Assembly (NCBI GenBank): GCA_001970955.1
Contig: MPUH01000131.1
Span: 34,607-98,606 of the forward strand
Source of the DNA: Stentor coeruleus
Taxonomy: Eukaryota; Ciliophora; Heterotrichea; Heterotrichida; Stentoridae
Reading direction: 5' to 3'
Length of the DNA stretch: 64,000 nucleotides
Made by a program: the position numbers and the translations under genes. Within the stretch, counting starts at the first letter, position 1. The number at the start of each line of letters is the position of its first letter. The notes below the pieces were generated by a model. The model was not told the DNA's origin. It saw nothing but the letters and a program-made list of their open reading frames with translations, and searched no databases. Shown in pieces: positions 34,018 through 45,388 of the stretch.

Positions 34018-37000
34018 ATGGAAAAATTGATCTTAGCTTTTACTATGCTTTCCTTAGCCCTATCTGCCTGTTGTCTAAACTGTAGTGCCCCTTCAAAAGC
34101 CTGCCTGAATTGTAATCAAGGTTACTTCTTATACAAATCTAAAATTTGTCTAAGCTCTTGTCCAACTGGCTATTCGCTTATTTCTGACACTTGCCAAGTC
34201 GGTTCATCTTCAAAAACTCTTTTCAACCTTGATTTTTCTCAATATACAGACTTAAGTCAGACTTCAATTGACAGTTTTTTTACTTCTCAAAATCAGAAAA
34301 TGTCCAATCCTAGCATGAAAACCCTTTCCCCAACAATAGATCGTGGCCTTTATTGCAATCAATATTCCTCATTAACTTCTATCAATAACTGGATTCCAGG
34401 TCCAGATACAACATTTGAAATTTGGGTATACAAAATCTCATCTGGTATTATTTTTGAAGTTATAGATGATGATGATTCACCAACAATACAAATAAAAGCA
34501 AACAATCTTCAATATAGTTTAATATTCAAAACTAAAGACCAAATATCAAATAATGTTTATACAACTTATACAGAACACTATAAAAAAACAGTATCATGGG
34601 ATTATGTTAAAATTCAAACAACACAAGATACAGCGACAAGTGTGATTATAAGAATTTCTATTAATGGTGATGAATATAAACAAACTTATAACAATGTAGA
34701 ATTTAAAGCTACAAACCCTAGTAGTTGGGTATTAGGAAGTTTATCTTTAGGTTCATCATTTGAAGGGTTTATTTATTCACTACGTGTTGATTTAGAGATA
34801 ATTTCTTCTGATATCCCAATTGTTTCCCCTCCAGATTGTTCTTTTAATCATTACTCTTCAGGATTAGCTTGTGTATCTTGTCCTGAAAGATGTTTAAAAG
34901 TCCCGAATTGTATATCATCTTCATCATGTTCTATATGTGCAAGTTGTGAATATTGTTCAGGGTATAAACTTTCTGATTGCTATTGTGATGGGGAAAACTG
35001 TTGTCAATCTTCTTGTCTTTCTTGTGAAAGTTCTTTTTATATTTGTGACATTTGCTTATTGGGTTATACAAACATAGGGGGAATATGCAAAATAAACGTT
35101 GTGCCAAGTAAAATCTACCAGGTTTTTACAGGGAATTTTTCTGGGTATTATGGGGATTTTCGTACAGGGGATGATGGTTTAAGGTATTACTTTGGAAATA
35201 ACCCTGAAAGTTTAGACCCTATCCCTGCAGATAAAAGAGGACTTTATTTTAATTCAGGAAAATATTTGATTTATGATACCAATTTAACATTGAAAAGCAG
35301 TTTTTCTATAGGCTTATGGATAAAACCTATATCAGGTGGTGTGTTTTATAAAGGTCCTGAGTTTTCATATGATTTAAATACTTTTACAATTCAGTATTCA
35401 TATAGAATGAATTATTATTATTATACAAGTAGTTCTAATAGTTTTACTCTTTGGGGATATGTATCTTTTATAGTCGATACTCAGGGTTCTGATATAATTT
35501 TTACTCATTACTTTAACAATGATATTATATCTTCTAATACATACTATTCATCGTATTTTGAAGATATATCAAAAAGCTCATTTATCCTAGGGAAGTCATC
35601 AAAAGCTAATTATAATGGGTTTATATACTCGATTTCTATATGGGATAGTTCTGTTAAAAATTTCGCTTATGAGTATTATGATGAGCCTTGTGGGGTTAGT
35701 CTTATAAGTTCATGTCTTATTGATTGCCCTATTAACTCGTATTTTTATAGAAACTGTGAAAAATGTAATCATTCTTATGAAACTGGATGTGTAGATTCAA
35801 GAACAACATTTACAATATGCAAACAACATCTTTGTAGTTTATGCACATCATTTGACTCAACAACTTGTCTTGAATGTGTTGATAATGCTTCTGGAGAACC
35901 TTGTAAATGTAATGATATGTATTATGAGTATGATTATAAATGTCATTTGTGCTATGATAGATGTGATAAATGTATTAATGGAGGATATATATGTACTGAA
36001 TGTAAAAGTCCGTATTTGTATACAGATGGACTTTGCCTTGAAGTTTGTCCTTCAGGATATACTTTATTAGGTAATGCATGCCGTATTAAAACTGAGTTAG
36101 TTTTTGATTTGGATTTGAGGGCAACTTTAAACCTAGGGACTATTGAAGATTATAAAATAGGAAATGATTGGAATAATTATTATCCTAATTATGATGCTAA
36201 TGACCCATGGCCTGCTGTTAAAAGAGGATATTATTTTCATAGTTCTGCGTATATTGCAAAAGATTTAATCATCAGTTCTTATTTCTCATTAAATCTCTGG
36301 GTCAAAATTATCAGCCCAGGGGTGATACTAAGCAAATCTGGAATTTTATCACTAACTGCATTAAGTGGAGGACAAGTGGAACTTCAAATAACCCTTATGC
36401 AAGGTAATTTATTAGAAAATATTGTAACTTTTACAAGATCTCAATGGGTTTATCTAAGCTATTCCTTATCTTTATACAAAAACAACATTTATTCTCGTTT
36501 ACAAAGTTATATAAACCTAACACCCCAATCAATAAGTGATGCTATAGGTTTTATCTCTGATACTTCAACTGATTCTATATACATCGGATCTTCAAATTTA
36601 AGTTTTCAAGGATTTATTGCTGTTATTAATATATATAATACTAATACTCATACTTCAAAAGATTATACCTTAGCATGTATTGATTGTAATTCATGTTCTT
36701 ATTGTTTAAGTGAATCTGAGATTTTAGAAGATCCATTTGATAATAGTCCTTGCCCAGATGAATGTTTAAATGGATGTAATAGAGCATCGTGTGTTCTTTG
36801 TGATGATGAACTTTGTGTATTATGTTCAGATCGTGTATCAGATTCATGCTCTCAATGTGTTGATAATTCATTAGGTTCACCTTGTGAATGTGTACAAGAG
36901 TATTATCAAGATTTATCAAGTTGTAATCTTTGTTATCACAGATGTCTTGAATGTGATGCTTCAGGGTTTTATTGTCAAGTGTGTAAGTTGCCTTGGGTTT

Positions 37001-40000
37001 TGCAGGAAGAGCTATGTTTGACTCAATGTTCTTCAGGTTTTACTTTGTATATGGGTATATGTAGTTTATCTTCAGAACTTGTTTTTGACTTGGATTTTAG
37101 AGACCACATTGTTTTAGGGAGTTTAGAAAATATTATTATTGGTAGCAATGCTAAGAATTTATACCCAGATTTCGACCCTCATGACCCTTGGCCTAATAAA
37201 AATCGAGGATATTTTTTTCACAGTTCAGCTTATATCACTTATCAATTATCCCTATCCCCTAAATTTACATTATGTTTCTGGGCTATGCCTGTTAGTGATG
37301 GAGTATTTTTCAATAAAACCTCTACAAATGATCAGATATCATTAGTTTTTAATAGCGGACAAGTTGTTTTTTATTTGAAAATCGGCATTGAGGAAGTTAA
37401 TGTAACAACAAATTATACAGTTGGAGAATGGATTTATTATAGTGTCATACTAAACCTAAATATCAATTATAGTGATATTCAAAGCTATTTATCGAATAGT
37501 CCTAATACAAACAGGATTATTAATAAATTTCTAGATAACCAATATGGGGATATCATAATTGGTGACTCAAATACTTTAAATGGATTCCAAGGCTTTTTAT
37601 GGATGTTTCAGGTTTATAATCAACCCAACATATACTTTCCTTTATCTTCATTTTTACCTTTAAGTTCATGCTTACTTAATGAATATCCTCCTAATTGCCT
37701 TATATGCCCATCTTCATGCAATAAAGGTTGTGATGGTAATTATTGTAATCAATGCCCAGATAAACTTTGTTATAAATGCCACTCATATTCTTCTATATGC
37801 GATGAATGCTCTGATAATAGTTTACTTGTTAATGATGCTTGTCAATGTGAATTTCATTTTTTTAATGATGATAATATTTGTAAAGAATGCTATGGTAACT
37901 GCAAAACTTGTAATGGACCCAGCATGGACAATTGCCTTGAATGCTATGATAACTTATCTTTAATCGACAATAAAATCTGTGGAAAATGTAGCATGGGTTA
38001 CACGCTTATTGACAACACTTGTTTATTAGAATCAAAGTTATTTTTTTCTCTCGAACTCAACAATACATTTTTAAACCAAATAAAAGATTCAGCTTCAGGT
38101 ATCAAAGTTGTTACAGGAGCAACAACAAATTTCTACCCCAATTACAAACTTACTGACCCTATCACAGCATTTTTGCGAGGATTTTATTTCAACGGCATAT
38201 CGTCTTATCTAAAAGTATCTGAAAAGTTTATCATACCCTATACCTTTGAGTTGTCTTTATGGATAAACTCTCAAAATCCATCTGGAGTTCTAATTAAAAA
38301 ATCAGGCTTTTTGGTGTATTTACAAGACACTTATTTATATATAAAACTCAACCTAACTGAATCTATTCTTATATACCAAAGCCCAGAACCTATTTCAATA
38401 AATAATTGGCATCGTATATATTTTACATTAGATTTCTTAGGTAATACATCAACTTTATCCCATATTATCACTACAACCTCAAAAGGATATTTTATAGACT
38501 ATTCTCTTGGAGCTTTTATAGGAAAAGGAGATTTTGATTTTTTTAAAGGGTTTATATATAAACTTGATATCGGTATTATACAAGAGTCTAGAAATTTAAA
38601 TGAATGTTTAGATACTTGTGAAGAATGTTTAGATGATGGATATTGTATTCCTAATTGTCCTATAGACACATATTGGGTTGGACCACATTATGATAATTGT
38701 ACTGAATGTCCTAATTTATGTGGAAATGGGTGCAGGAATAATGATAGTTGTAGTTTATGTCATGATGAAAAATGTTTAGATTGCGATAATCTTAATGATA
38801 ATAGTAACTGTAATTCTTGTGCTGAAGGAACTAAATTTGATAATATTTGTGAATGTTTACCTGATTATACTTGGGATCCATTTAGATTAAAGTGTTTTAT
38901 TTGTGATAGTAATCAGTTTATTGATAACTATAATTGTGTTAACTGCCCTGATCTATGTGCAAAATGTGAATCTTTAGTTAATTGTACAGAATGCCTTGAA
39001 TATAGCCACATAACAAATAATTTATGCGAATGCGATGCTGGGTATAAAGGAGAAGAAATATGTGAAAGACATTATTTAAACATAACTTTTACAGTAACTG
39101 ATGAANAATAATTTATGCGAATGCGATGCTGGGTATAAAGGAGAAGAAATATGTGAAAGACATTATTTAAACATAACTTTTACAGTAACTGATGAAAATG
39201 ATTTTCTTTTTGCTCTCTCTGAAGCTTTATGGGAAGATCTTACATCAGCTGATATTGATATTGAATGCGATCTAGCTGAGTCTTGGAACCTAGAAAAATG
39301 GTCAGATACNAAATGATTTTCTTTTTGCTCTCTCTGAAGCTTTATGGGAAGATCTTACATCAGCTGATATTGATGTTGAATGTGATCTAGCTGAGTCTTG
39401 GAACCTAGAAAAATGGTCAGATATACAGTATCGTATAAAAATGACATATTCTGAAGACCCTGGAAAAGATAAAGTCGCTATAGTTTTCTTTATAAACACC
39501 GCTAAAGTTCTATCAAAAACTAACGGAACTCCAGAAACATATACTTATCCAATAGACCTTAAAGAAATAATACAAAATGATAAAACCCTTATGGATGAAG
39601 CTAAAAAACTAGGACAAACTGTTACAATGGCAGTTACATCAGCAGTCACAGCAGCATCATTAATGAACCCAAATCCTGCTTGTTTATGGAGTTTTATAAA
39701 TACTATACAAATGATTGTTTTTATTGTATTAGCTACTGTTCCTATACCACCAAAATCAAAAGGTTTAATTATCAGTTTAAAAAATTATAACATGTTCCCG
39801 AATTCATTTTCTTATTTTATGACTAAAGGAAAACCTCATAATTTTACTAGTGCTTATGATTTAGGTTATGCTTCAGATTCTGTTATTATTAATATTGGTA
39901 GTGCAATTACAGCTTTTGTGTTTTTTATTATTTTATGGGTTGTATTGATATTTCTTAGGTTTTTAATACGTAAAGGCTGCTGTACTAAAAAATGGTATGT

Positions 40001-40844
40001 TGATTTGATTGCGGAACTTATTGCGGATTATAAATATGGTTTTTTTATTAGATATGGGATTACGAATTACCTTGAATTCGAAGTTGCGGCTCTGATTGGG
40101 ATTATAAATTGGCGTAGTGTTACTGAGTATTCTATAGCAAACACGGTACTTTCATCAGTGATATTGTTTTTAATCCCATTGACACCAATTTTATGCTTTG
40201 TAATGGTGATGAAAAGAAAGAAAAAAACGGATTCTGGACAAGAAGAGTTTGATTCAATGTACGGGACACTTTTTTATGAGTTCAACAATGACAAAGGGGT
40301 GATGACTTCTAACTTCTACGTGTTTTTCTTTGCAAAAAGGGCAATTTACGGTGTTATACTTCTGTTTTTAAGAGGCTATGGGGTTATCCAAATGACCCTT
40401 ATCCTGATAATCTGTTTATCTTTCTTAATTTACCTTCTGTATTTCCGTCCTTTCGGTGAAAAGCTCCTAAACTTTTCCAATATTTTTACTGAAATTGCCA
40501 CTTTGTTGATATTTGCTTTTATCGCTTGGTTACTATTTGACTTATCCAATAATTCCCGTAATCGTTTAGATGATGTTATTTATTATACAGTCTACGTTAT
40601 TATGGGTCTACAAATGGGTGTTAGTTTAGCTCTTATGGGTAAATCAATTAAAGAAAAAATTGCTGAATGGAGGAAGAAAAAAATGCAAAGCAAAATAATT
40701 TCAGCTTTAAGCATAGAAAATGAAGAAAAAGTTTTAAATCCAAATAGCAACGAAGTTTCAAGAGTTGAATGGGTTGATGTTTTGAAGAAAGATAACTCTC
40801 AAACAGTAGGTTCGAAAATGTTTGGCAAGTTCTTTGAAGAATAA
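34018..40844 (+). CDS. Giant LamG-like/Cys-rich multi-pass membrane protein, copy B (interrupted by assembly joins)
   Basis: It is read as one gene of about 2206 aa once two duplicated contig overlaps are discounted: coding up to 39105, then from 39197 to about 39307, then on from 39421 to the stop at 40844. The corrected length is within one residue of copy A, and the join reads smoothly against it (TDENDFLFALSEALW; EKWSDIQYRIK). Domain order is the same: signal peptide, five LamG-like modules alternating with Cys clusters, membrane-proximal domain and about nine membrane segments. KYG-like and FRPFGEKLLN landmarks are kept. The frame breaks at 39106 and 39310 are assembly artefacts, not mutations. 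The uridine kinase gene begins 12 nt after the stop on the same strand. Confidence 0.87.
39016..39196. repeat. Unmerged contig overlap around an N (90 bp twice)
   Basis: The 90 nt at 39016-39105 repeat exactly at 39107-39196, with the single N at 39106 between them. Both copies encode the same stretch of the membrane-proximal region. Confidence 0.95.
39196..39424. repeat. Unmerged contig overlap around an N (~113 bp twice)
   Basis: The sequence at 39196-39309 recurs at 39311-39424 around the N at 39310. The copies differ at two positions inside (GATATTGAATGC versus GATGTTGAATGT), so they derive from slightly different molecules or contain errors. Confidence 0.93.
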
Positions 40845-40856
40845 TTTAGATAATAA

Positions 40857-41645
40857 ATGGAACAGTTTAGCCCTGTTAACCATGCTTTTTATTCGCCAAC
40901 TATATCACCAAACATGCCGATTAGTCTTGGGCTGACATCTGGGTTCACATTACAAAGTTCATTCCAGATGGTAAAACAGCCTTTCATTATCGGGATATGT
41001 GGAGGTAGCTGCAGCGGTAAATCGCTAGTGACAGAAAAACTAAAACTAAGTTTAGACCTCTCAGCCAGTGTTATAAATGAATTTGACTTTTATCACCCAA
41101 ATCTCACTAACACTGATAACTTTGACTCCCCTGATGCGATAAACTGGGAACTTTTGGAGTCTTGTTTAAACACATTAAATTCAAAGAGCACATTTGAATG
41201 TCCTCAATATGATCTTTTAAAACACAAACGTAAGAAAAATACTTTAAAATTATACCCAACACGTGTGGTTATAGTAGAAGGGATGTTTATTTTAAGCCGT
41301 GAAGAAATCCGAAACAAACTTGATTTGATAATATTCGTTGACTGCCCTGATGATATAAGAGTTGCTAATAGAATCCGCAAATTTACTAAAAATTTCAATA
41401 TGAGCTTAGAATTCATCATAGAATACTATCTTAAATACACGAAGATAGCTTATGAAAAGTATATAAAACCTGTATTTTATAAATAGAGCAAAATTTATGC
41501 TGATATTATTGTCCCGAACTATGGAACACAATATGAAAGTAAAGGTGTTGACTTTATGGTTATTAATATTACACAGTTTTTGTATGGAGGAGACTCAGAA
41601 AATATTAATAGGCTTCGATATGCCCCGCTTAAGTACTTTAATTAA
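40857..41645 (+). CDS. Uridine/cytidine kinase
   Basis: Two exons, 40857-41471 and 41487-41645, give 257 aa. It phosphorylates uridine and cytidine in pyrimidine salvage. The P-loop is GICGGSCSGKS (46-56). It is followed by the substrate-binding EFDFYHPNL and FDSPDAINW, the VIVEGMFIL strand and the DIRVANRIRK lid region. The second exon completes the conserved C-terminal part with SKIYADIIVPNYG. The N-terminal 40 residues are not conserved in the family. The ATG lies 12 nt after the stop of the upstream giant gene, leaving no room for a separate promoter outside coding DNA. Confidence 0.93.
41472..41486 (+). other. 15-nt intron (phase 0)
   Basis: The sequence is GTATTTTATAAATAG. Its removal restores the conserved KYIKP-SKIYADIIVP of uridine kinases. 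Confidence 0.95.
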
Positions 41646-41917
41646 TGATTTTAGGGCATATGATATATTAAGGTTAATTTTTTAAAAATATTGGTCTTTA
41701 TTATTTTATATAGAGTATTTACTTGAGTTTTTTTAACTATATTTATATAAACACTGTTAGCAATTTTTTTAAAATTTAATGACTAAAATTATTTGTCTAT
41801 AAAAATACTTAATTTATTTCAATCAAGTTCAAAAGAAACTCTTTGAAAATTTCTGACTAAAAAATGAATAAAAAATTATCATGAATTTTATTGGATAAAC
41901 TTCAAGTTTATAAATAA

Positions 41918-42229
41918 ATGTCAGGGTTCAACGAAGAACTTTTTGGATGCTTTTCTGATTGTCCTGTTTGTCTGTTTGGTCATTTTATTCCACTTGGCCC
42001 TTGCTTACTTCAAGCAGCAGCAGTAGATAGAGCTACAGGAACAGGGGCAATTGTGCCTTTTATACTTGTATGTTGCCTTTGCTCTATTGGTGGAGCAATT
42101 AATCGTGGTAGAATTCGTGAAATATTTGCTATTCGAGGAGGATTTATTGAGGATTGCTGTATTTGGTATTGCTGTTGTTCTTGTGCTGGATGCCAAGAAT
42201 ACCGTGAAGTTAAGCAAAGAAAGCCTTAA
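41918..42229 (+). CDS. PLAC8-family Cys-rich membrane protein 1
   Basis: A 103-aa protein, 16 Cys. The family pattern is clear: a Cys/Phe-rich opening (GCFSDCPVCLFG), a hydrophobic centre (VPFILVCCLCSIGGAINRG) and the closing CAGCQEYREVK, which fits the PLAC8 CxxCQxxRE box. Members act in metal resistance, cell size or membrane transport in plants and animals; nothing here picks one. It is the first of three tandem copies and the most divergent, with WYCCCSC in place of WWCCxPC. No signal peptide is evident, and the central hydrophobic part probably associates with membrane. Confidence 0.9.
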   Translation: MSGFNEELFGCFSDCPVCLFGHFIPLGPCLLQAAAVDRATGTGAIVPFILVCCLCSIGGAINRGRIREIFAIRGGFIEDCCIWYCCCSCAGCQEYREVKQRKP

Positions 42230-42736
42230 ACTAGTTAATTATAAAAATCAATCTTAATAGTAAGCTAAGAAAGATTGGGTAGGAGTTTTATGATTGGAAA
42301 TCTAGGTGTTGAAAAATAAATTATAGAAATGCTAGTAAAAATTTATTGTTCGCCAATGAAGATGATTAAAATTTTTATGTTTAAGTACTGATGTTGTGGA
42401 TTTTATTGGATTTTGATTATCAGGACTTAATGATATTTAAGTTTTGAGTTTTTTATGAGGATATTTTGCCTACTTGCTGCTATTTTGGATATTTTATACA
42501 AATTTATTAGGTTAATTTTTAGATTAAAGATTAATAGGATTTTTTAATTGTGATTAGATTAGTCAATTTGTAGAATGCTTTTTGTATAGCTTTTATGCTA
42601 AATTTTAAATATTCCATATAGTTGAGAAAAGATTTTAAGATTAGATGAATTTGTAATAATAGATAGTTTAGTAGTTTGAAACCTTATTAAGTTAAGATTA
42701 GTATTAGTATTAGTATTAGTTAGGAATTATCACTTG

Positions 42737-42761
42737 ACTATCGTCCAGCCCTTGTTAATTA
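42737..42761 (+). repeat. Dispersed 25-nt intergenic element, copy B
   Basis: It matches 26743-26767 with a single C/T difference and shares the GC-rich core GTCCAGCCCTTG. It follows a short ATTAGT hexamer run. Confidence 0.75.
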
Positions 42762-43153
42762 AGTTAAGGTAAATAGCAAAATTAGTTAAAATCCAATGCA
42801 AAATTTATATCTTAGTTAGTATTTAATCAAATCACTGACTTTTCTATTATGACTGCGAATTCAATATTTCTAATAAAATGAAATATTTTCCTAGCTTGGG
42901 AGTATCAAATTTTAATTCGTTTTATGCTTTTTAGGATTTCTATGCGCTACTATTTTAGGCAGAGTGAGTGTTTAAAACTTTTTATTGTTGATATTTGTAT
43001 TTTTTTAATAAAGATATAGCGAATATTTTAGCTTTTATGCAGAAAGTTTAGCTATATGGACTAGTAAATAAGGGATTATATATAATTTTTAGAAGTTTTG
43101 TAATAATATATCCACAGGCTAAGCTTTAAAACATAAACTAAAATACATAAATC

Positions 43154-43278
43154 TTAAGCATTATATACTATTTAAATACACAAATTTTTTAATACTTTAG
43201 ATTCTGTATATATTTNTTAAGCATTATATACTATTTAAATACACAAATTTTTTAATACTTTAGATTCTGTATATATTT
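43154..43278. repeat. Unmerged contig overlap around an N (62 bp twice)
   Basis: The sequence at 43154-43215 recurs at 43217-43278 around the N at 43216. It is noncoding. Confidence 0.93.
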
Positions 43279-43701
43279 TTTTGCATTTCTAGTCTCAGAT
43301 AAAAGATTAAAAATATAAATCCAACCAAAGCATATCCCTTCAAAACTTAACTACACATCAATCAGTCTAGCATAAATTACAAAAATCTATGATTTACAAA
43401 AATAATCAAAAAGCGATAAAATTCAAGTGCCTTCTATCATCATAGTTACCTAAAATATATTTTCCTATTAAAAACTACGTCTCCTCTACATCAACTCAAT
43501 TTATATCAACACTAATTTTTCAATAGCATCTCCAGTCCTACAACACCAACAAAAATCATCAATCTCATACTATAAAACCAAAATCATTTTCCCAAAAAGC
43601 AATCCCTCCCAACAACACTTAAATTTTCAATAAATCTTACCGATCCTATCAATTAAATACACTCTAAATATAATCCATAATATAAATCCTAGCCTTTAAA
43701 A

Positions 43702-44013
43702 ATGTCAAAATTCGAAGAAGAACTATGCGGATGCTTCTCTGATGTGCCTGTCTTTCTCTTTGGTTGTTTTATTCCAGGAGGCTATCTTTGCCTTCAAGCA
43801 CAAGCTGTAAATAAAGCTTATGGGACAGGAGCAGTCGTACCATATTTCCTTGTATGCTGTCTTGCGTGTATTGGTGGGGCAATCAATCGTGGTAAAATTC
43901 GTGATATTTTTGGTATTCATGGAGGATTCCTTGGAGATATGATGTTATGGTGGTGTTGTGCACCATGTGCTGGATGTCAAGAATATCGTGAAGTTAAGAG
44001 AAGAAAAGGTTAG
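43702..44013 (+). CDS. PLAC8-family Cys-rich membrane protein 2
   Basis: 103 aa and the same length as its two neighbours. The opening EELCGCFSDVPVFLFGCFIPGG, the central hydrophobic VPYFLVCCLACIGGAINRG and the closing WWCCAPCAGCQEYREVK are all present. It is closer to copy 3 than to copy 1, which points to stepwise tandem duplication. The start is the only ATG upstream of the conserved region. Confidence 0.9.
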   Translation: MSKFEEELCGCFSDVPVFLFGCFIPGGYLCLQAQAVNKAYGTGAVVPYFLVCCLACIGGAINRGKIRDIFGIHGGFLGDMMLWWCCAPCAGCQEYREVKRRKG

Positions 44014-44596
44014 TAATTAATTTAGTTTTATTTTGGGAAAAGTGTGAAGTTTTTATTTTTGAGTTTGAGTTAGAGAGATTAATAGAGTTTATGGGTGTAT
44101 GAGGATTTCTTGGTTTTAATTTTTAAGTATGAGTGTTTTATAATTGTATTGAGTTGATGATATGAAGATTGAGGGAGAAAATATAGGATTTATAGAAGGG
44201 TTATGGCTTGTGTTATGTATAGATAGTTTTAGATAAGATTGATGATGTATTTAAAAAGGAATATGCCATCCATACAAAATTATTAGTGACGATTGCTTAT
44301 ATTTAGTATATATTTTGCATATAATTATATTTTATAGCTTATATGTAGGAAGGTATATTTATAAAGTTATGCTATGTATTATTACAACACAACAATATAA
44401 ACATTTCATCATTCTAAAGGCTTTAAATATGCTAAGCCACTCTATCATAAAGTTTAAAAACACATAATAATATGTAGAATTAATACTTAAGCAAGTTTTA
44501 TCATAATTTTTTTATCAACAACTATTATAAATCTCAGATTTACATATAATAAAAAAACTTGAAAACTATTTTATCAGAATATTTCTGAATATAAAA
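44014..44596. other. Intergenic spacer
   Basis: 583 AT-rich nt between PLAC8 copies 2 and 3. No frame, RNA gene or repeat is seen. Confidence 0.5.
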
Positions 44597-44908
44597 ATGA
44601 AATTCCAAGAAGAACTTTGTGGATGTTTTTCTGACATTAGTGTTTGCCTTTTTGGCTGTCTTATTCCAGGAGGGTTTATGTGTCAACAAGCATATGCAGT
44701 AGACAAAGCTTCAGGACACGGTGCTGTCCTTCCATATTTCCTTGTATGCTGTCTTGGATGCATTGGTGGAGGGATTAATCGTAACAAGATTCGTGAAATA
44801 TATACTATTGATGGATCAATCATGGAAGATCTAGTCATTTGGTGGTGCTGTGGACCATGCGCTGGATGCCAGGAATACCGTGAAGTCAAGAGAAGAAAAA
44901 TTATCTAG
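44597..44908 (+). CDS. PLAC8-family Cys-rich membrane protein 3
   Basis: 103 aa. It has QEELCGCFSD, the hydrophobic LPYFLVCCLGCIGGGINRN and WWCCGPCAGCQEYREVK. The CGPCAGCQ box is closest to the family consensus. It is the last member of the tandem array. The spacers between members (1.5 kb and 0.6 kb) show no shared sequence by eye, so the duplications are old. Confidence 0.9.
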   Translation: MKFQEELCGCFSDISVCLFGCLIPGGFMCQQAYAVDKASGHGAVLPYFLVCCLGCIGGGINRNKIREIYTIDGSIMEDLVIWWCCGPCAGCQEYREVKRRKII

Positions 44909-45388
44909 CTCTTAAATAAAGGAATAGGTTTATATTTAATTTTAAAAGCTTAAAAAATTATATGAAGTTATTCAGAGAATGGGAAAAAGTATATAAAGTA
45001 AATCTGACAGTCTGAAAAAGGCTGTTTATTTTTTATATCGTTAGCTATTTATAAAATTTTGATTAAGTATTAATGTAAATATGAATGGAAAATATATGTT
45101 TTATAAGATTGCGCTGTAGGGTTCGATAAGATTTGAGTGTTTTTGCAAGTTATGGATATTGAATTATTATGGTGATTTTTATAAAATGTAGATAGATATA
45201 AGGATAATGATTATTTAAATTAAATTATATTTGATTTATAATGATTAAATAGTAAATATTTTGATTAAAGAAAAGATTTTTTAAAGAAATAACTTTATTG
45301 TTAAGATAGGTATTTTGCATTTTTTTATGTAAAAAAGCGAATAATAAATTATTAAAGATATTAAGCTATTACGTTAATCTGAGATATA
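44909..45388. other. Intergenic spacer
   Basis: 480 AT-rich nt between convergent genes. Nothing is recognised. Confidence 0.5.

Larger units (their letters stand above)
42230..43701. other. Long spacer inside the PLAC8 array
   Basis: 1472 AT-rich nt without a visible gene or PLAC8 remnant. It holds a short run of ATTAGT hexamers (about 42699-42722), the 25-nt element at 42737-42761 and the assembly junction at 43216. Confidence 0.6.

Noticed and set aside
40845-41645. Fusion of the giant membrane protein with uridine kinase
   Set aside because: A TAA stop and two further in-frame stop-like triplets lie between them, and the paralogue at 26918 ends at the same place without a kinase.
42699-42722. 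ATTAGT hexamer run as a telomere-like repeat
   Set aside because: Only about four units. As far as I recall, heterotrich telomeres use a CCCTAACA-type repeat, which this is not. It is simple-sequence drift.
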